Notes: generated by a model not told the origin, from the sequence alone. Counted from the stretch's first letter, positions 46,831 through 58,758 are shown. The stretch is DNA of 64,000 nt from Pohlia nutans (GCA_022496805.1 CM040088.1:25899501-25963500), one strand, 5' to 3'. Made by a program: numbers and translations.

Positions 46831-48950
46831 CGCATAGTTTACGTGTACTGCCGGACTATATCAGTCATATTCGTTGTGGCATTCAAGTGGGAAAGAAAAT
46901 GCCAAGATTGCCATTCAAATGATTCCGGTAAGTTGCTGATGATTCTGGTACCGGATTGATTCTGGGCTCAGATTCGGCGTCGACGACTCAGACAGGAGTC
47001 AGACTGTCAGAGTGAGATCGACGTCATGTGCGGGTCCGGAATCTTGTGACGCTCGGATTACTCGACGACGTCTGCGTTACGCCGAGCCAGTGCCACCGCC
47101 ACGGGAGACGACAGGAGAAGGTTACTAGCTAGCTGAGTGGATTAATTGTGGAGATGGAAAGGGGATCATGCAGGCAGCGTGAACCTTCTCCGGAATATCC
47201 TGGAAGTGATCATCGAGACGTGTTTTCTCTGTAGCGGAATAGACAAAATTTCTGAGAAAAGAAAAACCGGTGACGCTCGTCTGACACAAGTATCTAGATC
47301 GATAGTTCACTGTTCATGTGATAATCAAGACAAAAGCAAAAAGCGGTGTTCATTGGGTGCACGTCCTGTTCTCTACTATTCCCGCAATTCGATCAGTTGC
47401 CCCGCCCTTGAGAGTTGAGACAGTTCTTGTACCGAATACCGACTGTGTTGCACATAGAAGCATCTCCACTGTGAACGATGTTTGCAATGTAGAAAGGTGG
47501 GGCCGCTCTATTCTCACAGCGCGAGTCTAACAACGGGCCCGTCTATCTATTTCTGCCCTTTTTACCTCCTGTTGGCGGTTCATAGTAAAAAAACATACAG
47601 TTGTCGTATAACACTGCAATTCAGTGTTTTGCAGTGTTTCACAAAATTTCAGATGTAGATCTGTAATGAAGGTCATATGAACATGGGACCCACCTAGTTT
47701 CACCCTCCGTCCATATCTACTTCACGCAATAGTAAAACCACAATCCCTTCACACAAAACACTAATTGGCAGTGTTTCATTTTGAAACATTGTTGTGCATG
47801 CCAATGTCACATGACAAGAATAAGGGTTGAATGGAGTTATCCCATAAGGTTTGTGCCATTTACAATCATAGTGGGGGTATATAGTATTGTTGTTTTGAAG
47901 GGAGAAACACATTTTTCTTGGCCTTTTGGCTAAGATCAAGTGTAAATATAATTTGCAACCTTTGTCTTTAAGATTGTTCACCTAATTTGTATTAAATTAT
48001 AAAGTGCAAAGTTCTTCTTCAAGTTTTTTTTGCAATGTAATTTTTTTTCTACCAAAATTGTCTTCAATTTTTATCAACTTCATGAAGTAGGAAACAATGT
48101 AAGTTTTTTAACGTGGAAAAAAAGAGATGCAATCAAATAAGTCTCCCATCAAATTTTTAAATCTCGGGCAATTCACCTCGTGATACATCAAATCTTTCTG
48201 AATAACATTTGCAAAACTGGAGAGGCAAAAATGCAATGTTGGAGGATACATGCATATGTTGGTGACAAGATAAATCACCTAAAAACTCTAAGCCAATGCG
48301 CAATAATAACAAGCCAGTAGATGATCACCCGCCTCTTTGATTATATATTTTTTTAAACAAAAAAGAAGCTCACAATGCTTAACTTCGACTCCTAGTAATC
48401 TTCAAAAAATAAGAAATGACAAACACTTCTATAATTCAACCAGAAATTGTTAAAATTGTCTACTTATTTGCTTGTTAAATAGAGTCATCTTTTTCTTTTT
48501 ATAGTTTTGAAGAGCCGGTTCAATTTGGCAGTGTGGAAATCCTCCAATTGTAAGAGTGAAGATGCTCTAATTAAATTAATTCATGGTACAGCAATGGCCT
48601 AAGGGCGCCCCTCCATGAAGAGCTCGTGCCCGCTCTCACAAGTTGGGCTCTACAAGGAATAAACTTATTTCATTTCTTTTATTGAATTAGAGGACGAGTG
48701 CTTGACAGGTTGAATGTGCTTGCTAGTTCCTCATTACATGACCGATGTCTTTCACAGGACCCGCTCTCACTTTTATTAGAGAAGATCTCAGAGTAAACCC
48801 GACATCTATTTCGGACATGACGAGCCAGGTGCCTCATGGGAAAGGCCTTCCTTCAACAGTGAAAGTGAGGAATTCTAGCCTCTTTAGCAAAATCGCCATA
48901 AATGTGAAGACTTGATAGCCAATTTTGGCGAAATATTCTAGATTCTATAA
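46831..48950. other. intergenic, with a U2 snRNA fragment
   Basis: No gene recognised. Harbinger-type half ends (AGCATCTCCACTG at 47461; GTGAAGATGCTCTAA at 48557) could bound a ~1.1-kb degraded element. 47620-47800 is rich in CAGTGTTT inverted motifs. A U2 snRNA 5' fragment is at 47914-47944. Confidence 0.45.
47914..47944 (+). pseudogene. U2 snRNA 5'-end fragment
   Basis: TTTCTTGGCC followed by TTTTGGCTAAGATCAAGTGTA matches the 5' ~35 nt of plant U2 snRNA, then similarity ends abruptly at AAATATAATT. No upstream plant snRNA promoter (USE plus TATA) is recognisable. It is a truncated pseudogene, not a gene. Confidence 0.8.
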
Positions 48951-49235
48951 CACAAGGGTCCCAAACATTTTTGCCGGGGTAAAAAGTGGATGATTTGGCC
49001 TCATTTTTTTACCCCATTTAGCACTGTGTCCAAAAGTGTAGATTGGGAGTCGGGGGTCAAACTTTGACTCCCTTTCTGGAACCTTTACTGGGGTAAAACA
49101 CGATTTACCGGGGTAAAATCATGGTGCTTTTGACCGGCATGGGGGCCCAAAAAAACTGCCCCAGGGTAAAAATCCCTCATTTTTACCCCCCACCCCAAGT
49201 TTGACCCCAGGGTCAAACTATGAGGGTTCCTGGTG
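48951..49235. mobile_element. MITE with CAC(A/C)AGG ends, 285 bp
   Basis: Ends CACAAGGGTCCC and inverted CACCAGGAACCC, flanked by TAA (48948-48950, 49236-49238). The interior has repeated GGGGTAAAA/TTTTACCCC and GGGTCAAAC motifs in both orientations. Could be CACTA-like or Harbinger-like; both make 3-bp duplications. Confidence 0.65.
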
Positions 49236-49238
49236 TAA

Positions 49239-50519
49239 TACATTTGTATCAAATTACTACATATAATATTAAATTGGCTAATTTCACCGTATTGAGAGAA
49301 GCCATTTAGCCAGAAAGTAGTGTCTAATTCCCTCAAAAATGAGTAAAAATTAACATCAAATTCTTCTTGGTAGCCACTTGGCTAAAATTCGCACAAAACA
49401 TTTTCACTGTCCTTCAGTGAGATGTGCATGCCGGTCAGTGGGAGGGAATATCTGTACTAGTGGGTGCCCGCCTGCCCGGAGATCATGAGATGCGTATTTG
49501 ATTCACTGTATCAGTTGTACAACCTCTGGATAAGTTAACCCAACTTGGGTTGGGTTAAGGTGTAGCCACCCTGTGTCCGTGTACGGTCGAATATTCTGAT
49601 GCCATACAACTACAGTACAGCTCGTGCTGACTACACCCTGACCTCTCTATTATCACCTTATCTAAGGTGCACATACATTCCCAGTTTCCCACTCAACACC
49701 CCCTTCCGCCCTCATGTACTACTAGTACTGTATATTCTACAACACAAATGTACTCTACAGCTCTGGTATATGAGGGCAGAATTGTCAAATGGATGGTAAT
49801 GGATATGTTTACCTTTCATTGTATCATATTCTTTATTGTCTCTAACCACAGGGAAGAGGCATTGCGGGGACACTCATTTTTTTGGGCTAAATACCACTGT
49901 AGCAAATATATTCCGTCTATGATTCCACTGAAATGCATTCTCGTCGTTCACATGTTCTATTCCGGTCAGAGCTTCTCGTAGCGTAGCTGCTTGTTCCTCA
50001 TCAAACTACAAAAAAAAAAATGTATATCTTGTTCACAATTCATTCTCAATCCCTAACGTTCTATTGCAATTCTAAGATTTCACTCTTTGTTACAGCAATG
50101 AAGAAACTTCCTATTACTTATAACCAATGCATGAAAATTGTTTAAGCCTTCCAATCTATATCTTTGAAGTGTTTTTAATATAAAGAGAAGCCAAAATAAA
50201 AGGGTTTTTGTTGCTATAAAGCATAGGTGGTGTATAAGGCTCGTGTGTGCTCTCATTGTTACTTGTTGTGTCACAAAGAAGTTGCATACCCATGTGATAA
50301 TAAGGAGTAAAACAAGCGTAGAAAAGGGTTGTAAACAACTTGTGTGATTCCTACCACAACTAATAAGGAGAGCAATTTAGAATGACACTTAGAATAACAT
50401 TGGGATGTCATTGTAACGTCATTGTAATCTATTAAAATGACATACTAATGTCGTTCTAACGCATTCTATAATAATGTTATTCTTACAATATTTTTCCAAG
50501 TACCTACTCGTGCTTGTGC
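49239..50519. other. intergenic with a small foldback
   Basis: 50389-50488 is a foldback with AGAATAACATT at both ends, inverted. No gene recognised. Confidence 0.45.
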
Positions 50520-50523
50520 TTAC

Positions 50524-51462
50524 CCCCTAAACATACCACGGTGTCCCCCAAATTGACATTGTGAGAACAATCATCATAATGTACTATTTAGAAGAATATT
50601 TTGGAATTGATATACAAATGAAAGTTCTAGATTTCGAATTTTAGATTCCATCCGTACAGATCATTTCACTAATACTACCACCAATATTTTATTATAAAAT
50701 TTGAAAGTTAAAATTAAAAATTCCTTCTAAATTTGATTACAAACGAAATTTTAATATGTTTTGAGTAAAATTTGTTGGAATGAATTTGAAATGAGATACT
50801 CTTAAACATGGTGACTCTTTGAAATTTTTGTGTTCCTTAATCCTTAAACATCAAGAGGGCCTGGGCGGGGCGCCCGGAAGGCATCTAAATTTTCGAAGGG
50901 GAAAAAAAAAAACGAAAAAAATGCAAAAACGGCTCTGCGAGACACTGCTGGCCAGCACTGTAGCACTGCGGCATCTCAGCTGCCCCAACCTCAAAAACTT
51001 GTTCAATTTCATAACTTTGATTGCTTACCAACGATTCCACAATCTCTCAAATGAGGCGCAAATTTGCAATCTAGATCGCTTTTTCAATAGCTTTCCAACG
51101 CACCAATCCAGGCTTGATTTGGTTGAGAAAATCTACTTTTTTCTTGATTATTCTCTTTTAAATAAGCCCATGGGGCTTACCTTGACGTTTAAGGGTTAAA
51201 TCTATGACCTCATTTTGCAAGGCCACATTTGAACTATAGTCAATGCAATTTTGGCTTGGTCAACAACTTGACATACTTCTACATTCGAAAATTTTAGAAA
51301 AATATGTACTCAAGTATCACTAAATCCAATCATTAGATAGGACAACAACTTGGTGAAGTATTTCCAAAAAAATGGATGACTTTCATCCAAGCATTGATGA
51401 GAACATAGGATGAGCTTGAATCTGTTAGTTGTCCAGTAACTAAACGTTGTGACTTTTAGGGG
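50524..51462 (-). mobile_element. family E copy 2 with nested D, 939 bp
   Basis: Left end CCCCTAAACATACC, its flank mutated to TTAC (50520-50523); right flank TTAA 51463-51466. Reverse of E copy 1 (33584-34163). Removing the D insertion and one TTAA leaves 580 bp, the same as copy 1. Confidence 0.85.
50841..51195 (+). mobile_element. family D copy 2 nested in E, 355 bp
   Basis: Starts TCC-TTAA-ACATCAAG after TTAA 50837-50840 and ends GACGTTTAAGGG before TTAA 51196-51199. The empty site in E copy 1 is 33847-33850 (reverse strand: GTGTTTC-TTAA-ATCTATGAC). Note the second TTAA inside the terminus. Confidence 0.9.
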
Positions 51463-51466
51463 TTAA

Positions 51467-52287
51467 ATGACATGCATGCTATCACGTGCACTTTGGATGC
51501 ATGTAGGCTACATTAAAGAGGTCTAGTATATGTGTATATGTATACATATCATCCTACAACTATTTATAATGTCATTGCTTATAGTTGACATCATGTACAA
51601 GTGATTTTTTTGAAAAATGTGTACTAACCACTAAAAGTTTCAATTAGTCTCATAACATTCTAAAAATAACACATTGTTGCTTGTTTGGTTCTAAAAACTT
51701 CTCAATCAACACTCTAGATAGCTCTTTGCATCTGCAATTTTTTTGGAGTGTGACACTGAATAATGTGATCCAGTTTAGAGCCCTCAAAAGGAGTGAAGCT
51801 AGTGTATATGCACAATCCGTGCTTAGTGACTTGTGAGTAGCTTACTATTTTCAAAGTCTAATTGAGTAATGTTGTTGAGACATGGTATGCCTTGTAGTCT
51901 TTGAATGACCTTCAGGGTGCAATTTAGAGTTGTTGGTGGAGATACTCTAATCCAAGCTCTACCTCAATGTCACTAATGGCCAAGCCTCGATGGTTGTGTT
52001 GACTATTCATGATTAATCATTAATTTTTAAAGGACATAGTAAGTCCTACAGACTCTTTTTTTTGTTTTTAGGAGAACTTTGCCCATAACTTTTTACTCTG
52101 TTGAATCAAATGTGGTTTTTAAAATGTCAAAACAAACATATTTATGACGTCTTATGACATCGATACCTCTCTTTTTATAAATGAAACAAAAGTGAATTAA
52201 AAAGTGAATCATGCTTAAAATGGAATTTATAAGAGATTTTGGATGTGGAAATCAGTAAAGCCATTTGCCACATGTGCCTATGTTCAA
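51467..52287. other. intergenic, no gene recognised
   Basis: AT-rich; a possible Harbinger-type end (GGAGATACTCTAA) near 51933. Nothing else identified. Confidence 0.4.
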
Positions 52288-52694
52288 CTAGGGTTGGCTG
52301 TCCTATTACCAACCACTGACCCAAATATGAGATGTAGACTTTTCTTGGGGCCATCACAGTTGAGACCCAAAACCAACCAATTTCACTATTCAAGTAGACC
52401 AATGGCACGCCAAGCATTGCGAAGAAATAGTTGGTGGTTTTGGGTATCATTATGAGTGAAAGTTAGCACCACATGGTGTGGAAATGGGGAAACCTAGTGA
52501 TCGGTTTTGGGTCGCAGGTTACTTTCCACTTTGGAATTTTGTATAAAATTGAGAAATGCAAATTATAAGTTGCAGTTTTTTGCAATCCTCATGAAATCCT
52601 ATTTCGAACGCGGTCATAATTTTTTTCCGGATTTACCATTGCCAAATATAGGTCAGATTGCTTAAGTGGTTGGTAATAGGACAGTCAACCCTAG
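52288..52694. mobile_element. inverted-repeat element sharing its interior with the 518-bp CACTA element
   Basis: Ends CTAGGGTTGGCTGTCCTAT and inverted CTAGGGTTGACTGTCCTAT, continuing into TACCAACCACT. The interior matches 4180-4340 in reverse (CACCACATGGTGTGG, GGTGGTTTTGGGTATCATTA). The CACTA tips are absent. Confidence 0.7.
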
Positions 52695-52744
52695 CCTGTA
52701 ACTCCCAAGTACCAATCATATCCCTAATTAACCTCTTTGTTTAA

Positions 52745-53313
52745 CCCCTAAACGTCCTCACCTATGTCCAGTTTAGGCAGTTTTGCAAAGATGCATTATA
52801 AAATGCATTTAATATGAATATTTAGAACTTGATGTATGAATAAAAGTTATACATTTTTAATTTTAGATTCAATCTATACGGTTAGATCTATGATTGCTAT
52901 CACTAATCTTTTTCTATAAATTTTGAAACGTAAAATAAAAAAATATTTTGTAATTCAATTACGAATAAGATATTGACATTATGTGGATGAAATTTGTTGT
53001 GATGGCTTATAATGTAGTACTCTAGGTGTACTGATTTTTGGAGATTTTTTGGATGCTTGATTTTATGAGTTTTTTTTTTCAAGAACACTTTTAGACCAAA
53101 ATCTTCAAGATTTTGGGTGAAACACTGCAACACAAAATGAGGCAAAAAAATTTCAGAAATTGTTTACTTCTCGATCGGATCATAAATATATGAAGCTAAC
53201 TTCCCATAAAAAATTCAGTAAAAAAATCACACTACAAAAAGTGCATGATGGATGAGAAACTACGGATGAAATCTGTACATCATGCAAAATATGCATGGTT
53301 GGGCAGTTAGGGG
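52745..53313 (+). mobile_element. TTAA piggyBac-like element, family A copy 4, 569 bp
   Basis: Ends CCCCTAAACGTCCTCACC and inverted CCCCTAACTGCCC; TTAA at 52741-52744 and 53314-53317. Uninterrupted; a good reference for the family. Confidence 0.88.
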
Positions 53314-53317
53314 TTAA

Positions 53318-53602
53318 TATTGAGCACCATATCCATTTACTGTGGAGAGCCTTTTTGACCTTTCCGGTTGCTTTCTTTTATTGGATTTTTATTTTATTTT
53401 AATAATGTTGTGCTCTAGTTGACAAGAAAGATTTTTACAGCCAATTTTCACTGATAAATAAATTACTGTCGGACAGTGAAACATTCAGATTTCAGTTTGA
53501 TTGAATTCTCCCCCAAATATTGTTTTTGCTACAAACGACTTAAATAAATTTATTTTCTCCAACTGTGGAGGGAATCTGGAGATTCAGTTGCCTTACCACA
53601 GT
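53318..53602. other. spacer between TTAA elements
   Basis: No feature recognised. Confidence 0.4.
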
Positions 53603-53606
53603 TTAA

Positions 53607-54407
53607 CCCTTTAGTGCCTAGAATGGTTTTGAAGAAACCGCACTTTTTTGGGTGATGTTTTTTTAAAACTTTCTTTGTTGAAACTAGGAATACTATTAAT
53701 AGTATTCAACCGTATAAATGTAAACATAGCTTAATGAAACAAGTGTTGGTTAAATCTTGGTAAGATCGGACCATTGGATTGGAAGATTATAGTATGTCTT
53801 TGAACCATATAATGCACACTCAAAAATGAGATTTTGGGGGGTGTGTGACTTCAAGGTTAAATAGAATTTGGGTTAAATTTTCTAAAATGAAAGTGAAGAT
53901 GTTCAACAATGACATGTGTCAACACTTCTCCATTGCAATCTTTCATGTCAAGAATGGACCCATACATAATTATTTTGAATTTTATAAGTGAGAATGACTT
54001 ATCCATGTACGGTTTAGGACAAAGTTTATACGTTAAAATAATAAAGGAGTTGGTACATTGATCAAGATTGGACTACATACACTAATGGAACATGAACAAG
54101 AGAACACAATCCCAAAAAAGAATACAAGATAACAAACTTCCAAACACAAGAAATACCACATAGTACATGTGTTGTATTTGTAAGTATTTGTTATCTTTTG
54201 AGGTATTTGCAGTATTTTGGTGTTTTGTATATAGGTATTTGGATAGCTAAGAAAGTCAGATTCCAAGTTTTCTTTTTGCATTATTTGCAGAATCAAAAGT
54301 TACACTTTTGAACTTCAGACATCGGACTCAGATGGTTCACGGATTTTACAACATTTCATTTTGTAGTGATCTAGTGACTACTTAGTGGTTACCTAGGCAC
54401 TAAAGGG
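53607..54407 (+). mobile_element. TTAA piggyBac-like element, family H copy 2, 801 bp
   Basis: Ends CCCTTTAGTGCCTAG and its inverted copy; TTAA at 53603-53606 and 54408-54411. Uninterrupted partner of 19782-21116, and holds the empty site for the element nested there (53731-53734). Confidence 0.9.
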
Positions 54408-54411
54408 TTAA

Positions 54412-55918
54412 GTAAATGCTGTTCTGCAGGCCTTTCTGGAAGCACTAGAAGGGCAATGGTCTGATATGGGTACCTCAAAAAGCCCTTTGATCTCTAGAAT
54501 CAACCCCTATGGCAACTTTGAATGCGTCCCTCTTTAAAACAAAATAAAAAATGAATTGACCGGATGTGGTTTTGATTTCCTACACTCATGCAATACACCA
54601 AAAAAAAATTCACGTAAAATTTGAAGAGGCTTAAAGATTTTAAAAGAGACTTTTTGTACAAAAATCAGAATTTGTCCTAGTTGCTCAAAATAATCCAAAA
54701 CATTTGTTTAAAATATCCAATGACATCATTTTGGTATCAAATTTTGATATGAAGTACATCTAGATATGTGTTATTTGAAATGATTAATTTGAACGATTAA
54801 ATATATTATTTATTTTGTACTACAATGCCTGCAAATGCTAATTTTTGGCAATTTTTTCACAATGCATAAATACATGAAAACTAATTTATTCAATTGAAAA
54901 TTTGGACTTGAATGAAAGTATTTCATGTCATCCAGGTGTGGATATCTATTTAATTAAAATTAATTCATTTTATTTAATTGAAATGGACAAATTTGTCAAA
55001 ATTTGGAAATTTGGAAATTTCAAACATATAGTTGTTTTTCCAAATTTCGATGAATTTGTCCATTTAAATTGACTAAAATTATAAATAAAAATATCCACAC
55101 CCAAATATTATTTATAATTTTAGTGAATGCCCATAGATGGGCATGGACATTCAATAAATTTTTGTTTCTAATTGAGAGCTAATTTCAAATTTTTATTTAT
55201 TTTAATAAAATTAAATTCTTACAGTATATTTTATTAAAAAAATCATGAGAAAATAAATAAATAGATAAAAAAATTGTTAATTGAGATGTGTTTAATAATG
55301 TTTGTCGAGTTTTGAATTATTGAACACATTCTATGGATTTTTTTTAATTAATTTTATTTTTACCACACGGATTGGAAGATTATAGCAATTGAAGTGAAGA
55401 GAATTATTTTTTGGGACCCTTGTTTACAAGGTCAGCCCACTTTGATTCTCCAAAGGATGAAAATTTTGCACTACAAACAATTAATTTTTTAAAATCTTTA
55501 AGAAAATAATGTTAGCTACTTGTTTACCTCAATTTAGATGTATTATAGAGGTGGAACATTTTCAAAAATTTCTTGTTATGAAAAAAGTTCCAAAACATGG
55601 CCAAACTCATTTTATTTTTTGATTAATACGATTTTTTCAAATTTCAATACAATGGTCATTTAGGAAGTAATGTTTCTAATATGGCCAGCTATGACCATTT
55701 TGTGAAGCCCGGTGGACTTCTCCTCTTGGTGAAGTTGTCCAATACACTTCTCCTCTAGGTGGTTACACTACGGCCGGTCAAGACTTCTTAAGGCATTTTT
55801 TTTTATTGTTTTTTCATCTTCTCCGGCATACCATCCCTAGCCTCAAACAACCATGTCTTGGGCTGAAATTTCTTGACCAACCGGTGCACTTCTCCACCGT
55901 AGTGTAAAGCGGCCCTTA
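54412..55918. other. intergenic, AT-rich, with a Harbinger-type right end
   Basis: Very AT-rich to about 55680; a large imperfect palindrome is centred near 55020-55035 (CAAATTTCGATGAATTTGTCC against its inverse). 55690-55917 holds CTTCTCCTC repeats and ends CCGTAGTGTAAAGCGGCCC-TTA, a Tourist-like right end whose left end is degraded. Confidence 0.5.
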
Positions 55919-56209
55919 GGAAGGATCATCTTAATGTTAAAATGACATCAAAATGATATATGTCACGGTGATGTAAGGATTAGTGCCATTTTGATGTCAA
56001 TTTGATGTAAGCTTCACATCCATGTGGTATAGGTCATTCTAATGTAAGGTTAACATGTATCATTTTTATGTTAATTTTACATCATTTTAACTTGGGGCAT
56101 GTTAAGTTTGCATCATTTTGACATCAAAATGGCACTAATCCCTACATCACCGTGACATATGTCATTTTGATGTTATTTTGATGTCATTTTGACATCAAAC
56201 TGACCCTTC
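55919..56209. repeat. foldback MITE, ~290 bp
   Basis: Left arm (ATGACATCAAAATGATATAT, GTCACGGTGATGTA, GGATTAGTGCCATTTTGATG) is repeated inverted in the right arm. The whole element is nearly one hairpin of internally repetitive TGACATCAAAA units. It abuts the TTAA of the next element. Confidence 0.75.
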
Positions 56210-56213
56210 TTAA

Positions 56214-56755
56214 CCCCTAAGTGACCGAACGACCATTTTATGGTCGCTGCCCTTTTTTTACGGGCTGCCCGAGATGAAAAAAAAACTTTTTTGAAAAATA
56301 AAAAATATTTTCAAATAGGAAATCAAGTCTACTTTCCAACCCGATTTGAATTATGTCAATCCGAGTTAAACTCCATCAAGGAGAAATTTTCAAAGACAAA
56401 CACCTCAACATTGTCCTAGTGTTACAAAACTTACTATTTCGGGAAAGTAATGATGTTCCCTCTTTGAATTTTTTTGCTTTTTTGAACTTTAGAATAGAAT
56501 GTCTAGTTTCAACCAATCATACCAAATTTCAAATTCTAAAAATAAAATTTGTAATTTTGGTGAATATTCAACGATAAATGCTTCTAAATTTGTTTAATGA
56601 GTATCGAAAACATTTTTTGATAGTTTGACCGTATGGATAATTACTAAACATCGTGCTTCTTATTTTCTCTTTTGAACCAAACTTCATCGAAGTTGTAGAA
56701 GCAACATTTTATAGCACATTTAGGTTTGGCCCTTACCCCCTCTGTCATTTAGGGG
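56214..56755 (+). mobile_element. TTAA piggyBac-like element, family B copy 2, 542 bp
   Basis: Ends CCCCTAAGTGACCGAACG and inverted CCCCTAAATGACAGAGG; TTAA at 56210-56213 and 56756-56759. Uninterrupted partner of 33423-34917; the empty D/E site is at 56366-56369. Confidence 0.9.
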
Positions 56756-56759
56756 TTAA

Positions 56760-57813
56760 GTTTACCGATGCGGGCAACCAGGTTGTCCACCCAGCCCTCA
56801 TTTGTTCCGTTCTTTAGTTATGTTCTTTATCCACTTCATTCCTCATCTGTTTGCAGCAGTCTTGCCCCTACCCGCTCTTCATTTGCCCACTGGCATTGTT
56901 CATCGTCTTCTCCATTGACACATTTTTGTGTTGCAGTGATGTAAGTTAGGGTTTCACTACGGGGGAGGTTAGGGTTCTGCTGAACAAGTTGTGGTGAACA
57001 TTGCAGAGTAGATTTTAAGGGCCTTGCAGAGCAAGGTGTGTGAATGATGAGGGTTTAGGGCGCGGTTTTAATGTTTAGGGCACAAGTTTAGTCGTTTAGG
57101 GCACAAGTTTAGTCGTTTAGGGATAGATTTGTGACATTGAGGTTTAGGGTGATGGCAGAGGTGAAAGGTGAAGCCTTGAATTTGGAAGTCGTAGACAAAC
57201 TGCAAAGATGGGATTCATGATTGGAAGGAGACTGCAATGGAACATTGCATTGTAGAATAGACCAGTCTACTCTAGCAGACCTAATTGTTTAGTTTTTTTA
57301 TCATGAGGACGTACATGAAGACAACATCAAACGACAAAACAGAGACCATGTGATGCAGAAAGTGCGTTCAAAGCTTCCTAAACCCTAAACCCTACCTCTA
57401 AGTCCAGTTTAGAATCGTAGGCGTCAAATTTGCAAAAGAAAATTGCCAAGAAAAGACTCTAGGGTGCTCAAAATGAAAATTTCAGAAATAGGGCCCGGTG
57501 GGTGAATAGTGCTTGCATTAACGTCGAGGGGGATTTAGAGTCGGGGTCCCAAAAAGGAGGCCAATTGCAGACCAAGAAATTATATATATAGATATATGGT
57601 TTGCAAAGGAGAGCTGGCATGCTAAAGTTACATGTTGATGAAGCCACCCTGTTATAGAAAACATGATTCACCCACTGCCTTTGGACAACTTTCCAGACAG
57701 ACAAGGGGCAGGAGAGCAGGAAGGGCACAGAAAATGGGACTTGTGTCATACAATCCGTGTCACGGTGCACTATACCCCATGACATTCACAGTACACCACA
57801 AATGAGTGACATG
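56760..57813. other. intergenic with TTTAGGG-rich stretch
   Basis: Positions 57049-57151 hold six TTTAGGG heptamers within a short tandem repeat (GTCGTTTAGGGCACAAGTTTA twice); 57379-57392 reads CTAAACCCTAAACC. No gene recognised. Confidence 0.5.
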
Positions 57814-57815
57814 TA

Positions 57816-58756
57816 CAGTCAGGTAGGAATTGCTTACGAATTCCCACTGCAGGGAATTTTTTTTTGAAACTTTGAACACTCAGTGTGTACTCAAAAATGA
57901 TCCGATTTGGAAACCGCAAAGTGCGTTGGAATCACATTGGCGTGTATTACAATATCATTATAAATTTACACATGTATTAGTGAAAGTTATACAATAAGTT
58001 AAAAATAATATATACACTATCTACCATTGAGTGCTCTCACCGTTTGCTTCAGTTACAATGTCCAATTTAGTAAGAAAAAATGAAATGAGTGTTTGAAGTT
58101 ATTTCTGAGATACTTGAGCTCATACTTCTTGAATGATGTGTATCATTTCATCTTTTTCCTTCATAATCTTTTTGATTCCATGGGCTTGTCTCCAATCATC
58201 ATGATATCTACTACGGTGTATTGGATCACCATCCTCCATTAATATGAATTGAATAGGTCTATCATGCATAAAATAGAAGCCAATCAATAGATTTTCATGA
58301 ACAAGTTCCACAAAATGAACTACTGATTGTTTAGTTGGAGGAATGATGACGAATGGACTTTTATCAAAACCCGTGAAAGCCCCTACACTGTTACAAAAGA
58401 AGAAATTACAAAGGAGACTGATGAAATGATACAAATCATCCAACAAGTATGAACTCAAGTATCTCAAAAACAACTTCAAACACTCATTTCATTTTTTCTT
58501 GCTAAAATGGACATTGTAACTCAAGCAAACGGTGAGAGCGCTCAATGGTAGATAGTGCATATATTATTTTTAACTTGTTGTATAACTTTCACTAATACAT
58601 GTGTAAATTTGTAATGATATTGTAGTACACGCCGATGTGATTCCAACGCACTTTGCGGTTTCCAAATCGGATCATTTTTGAGTACACACGGAGTGTTCAA
58701 AGTTTCAAAAAAGAATTCCCTACAGTGGGAATTCGTAAGCAATTCCTACCTGACTG
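57816..58756. mobile_element. Tc1/mariner-type element with long inverted repeats, 941 bp
   Basis: Flanked by TA (57814-57815, 58757-58758). Ends CAGTCAGGTAGGAATTGC and inverted copy; the arms extend about 310 bp each (57816-58130 and 58440-58756), sharing GATCCGATTTGGAAACCGCA and TTTACACATGTATTAGTGAA. The middle encodes a transposase remnant on the minus strand. TA target and mariner-like protein agree. Confidence 0.88.
58120..58479 (-). pseudogene. Tc1/mariner transposase fragment
   Basis: The minus-strand frame contains FILMEDGDPIHRS, the DxxPxH motif around the second catalytic Asp in Tc1/mariner transposases, followed by DDWRQAHGIKKI. Upstream and downstream catalytic parts are absent, and the frame runs into the inverted repeats. 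A dead internal-deletion derivative. Confidence 0.75.
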
Positions 58757-58758
58757 TA

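Noticed and set aside
13781..56759. TTAA elements as Stowaway or Tc1/mariner MITEs with TA duplication and ACCCC ends
   Set aside because: Possible formally, but both outer bases of the target are constant (TTAA) and the CTAG-flanked copy changes all four positions consistently, which favours a 4-bp duplication.
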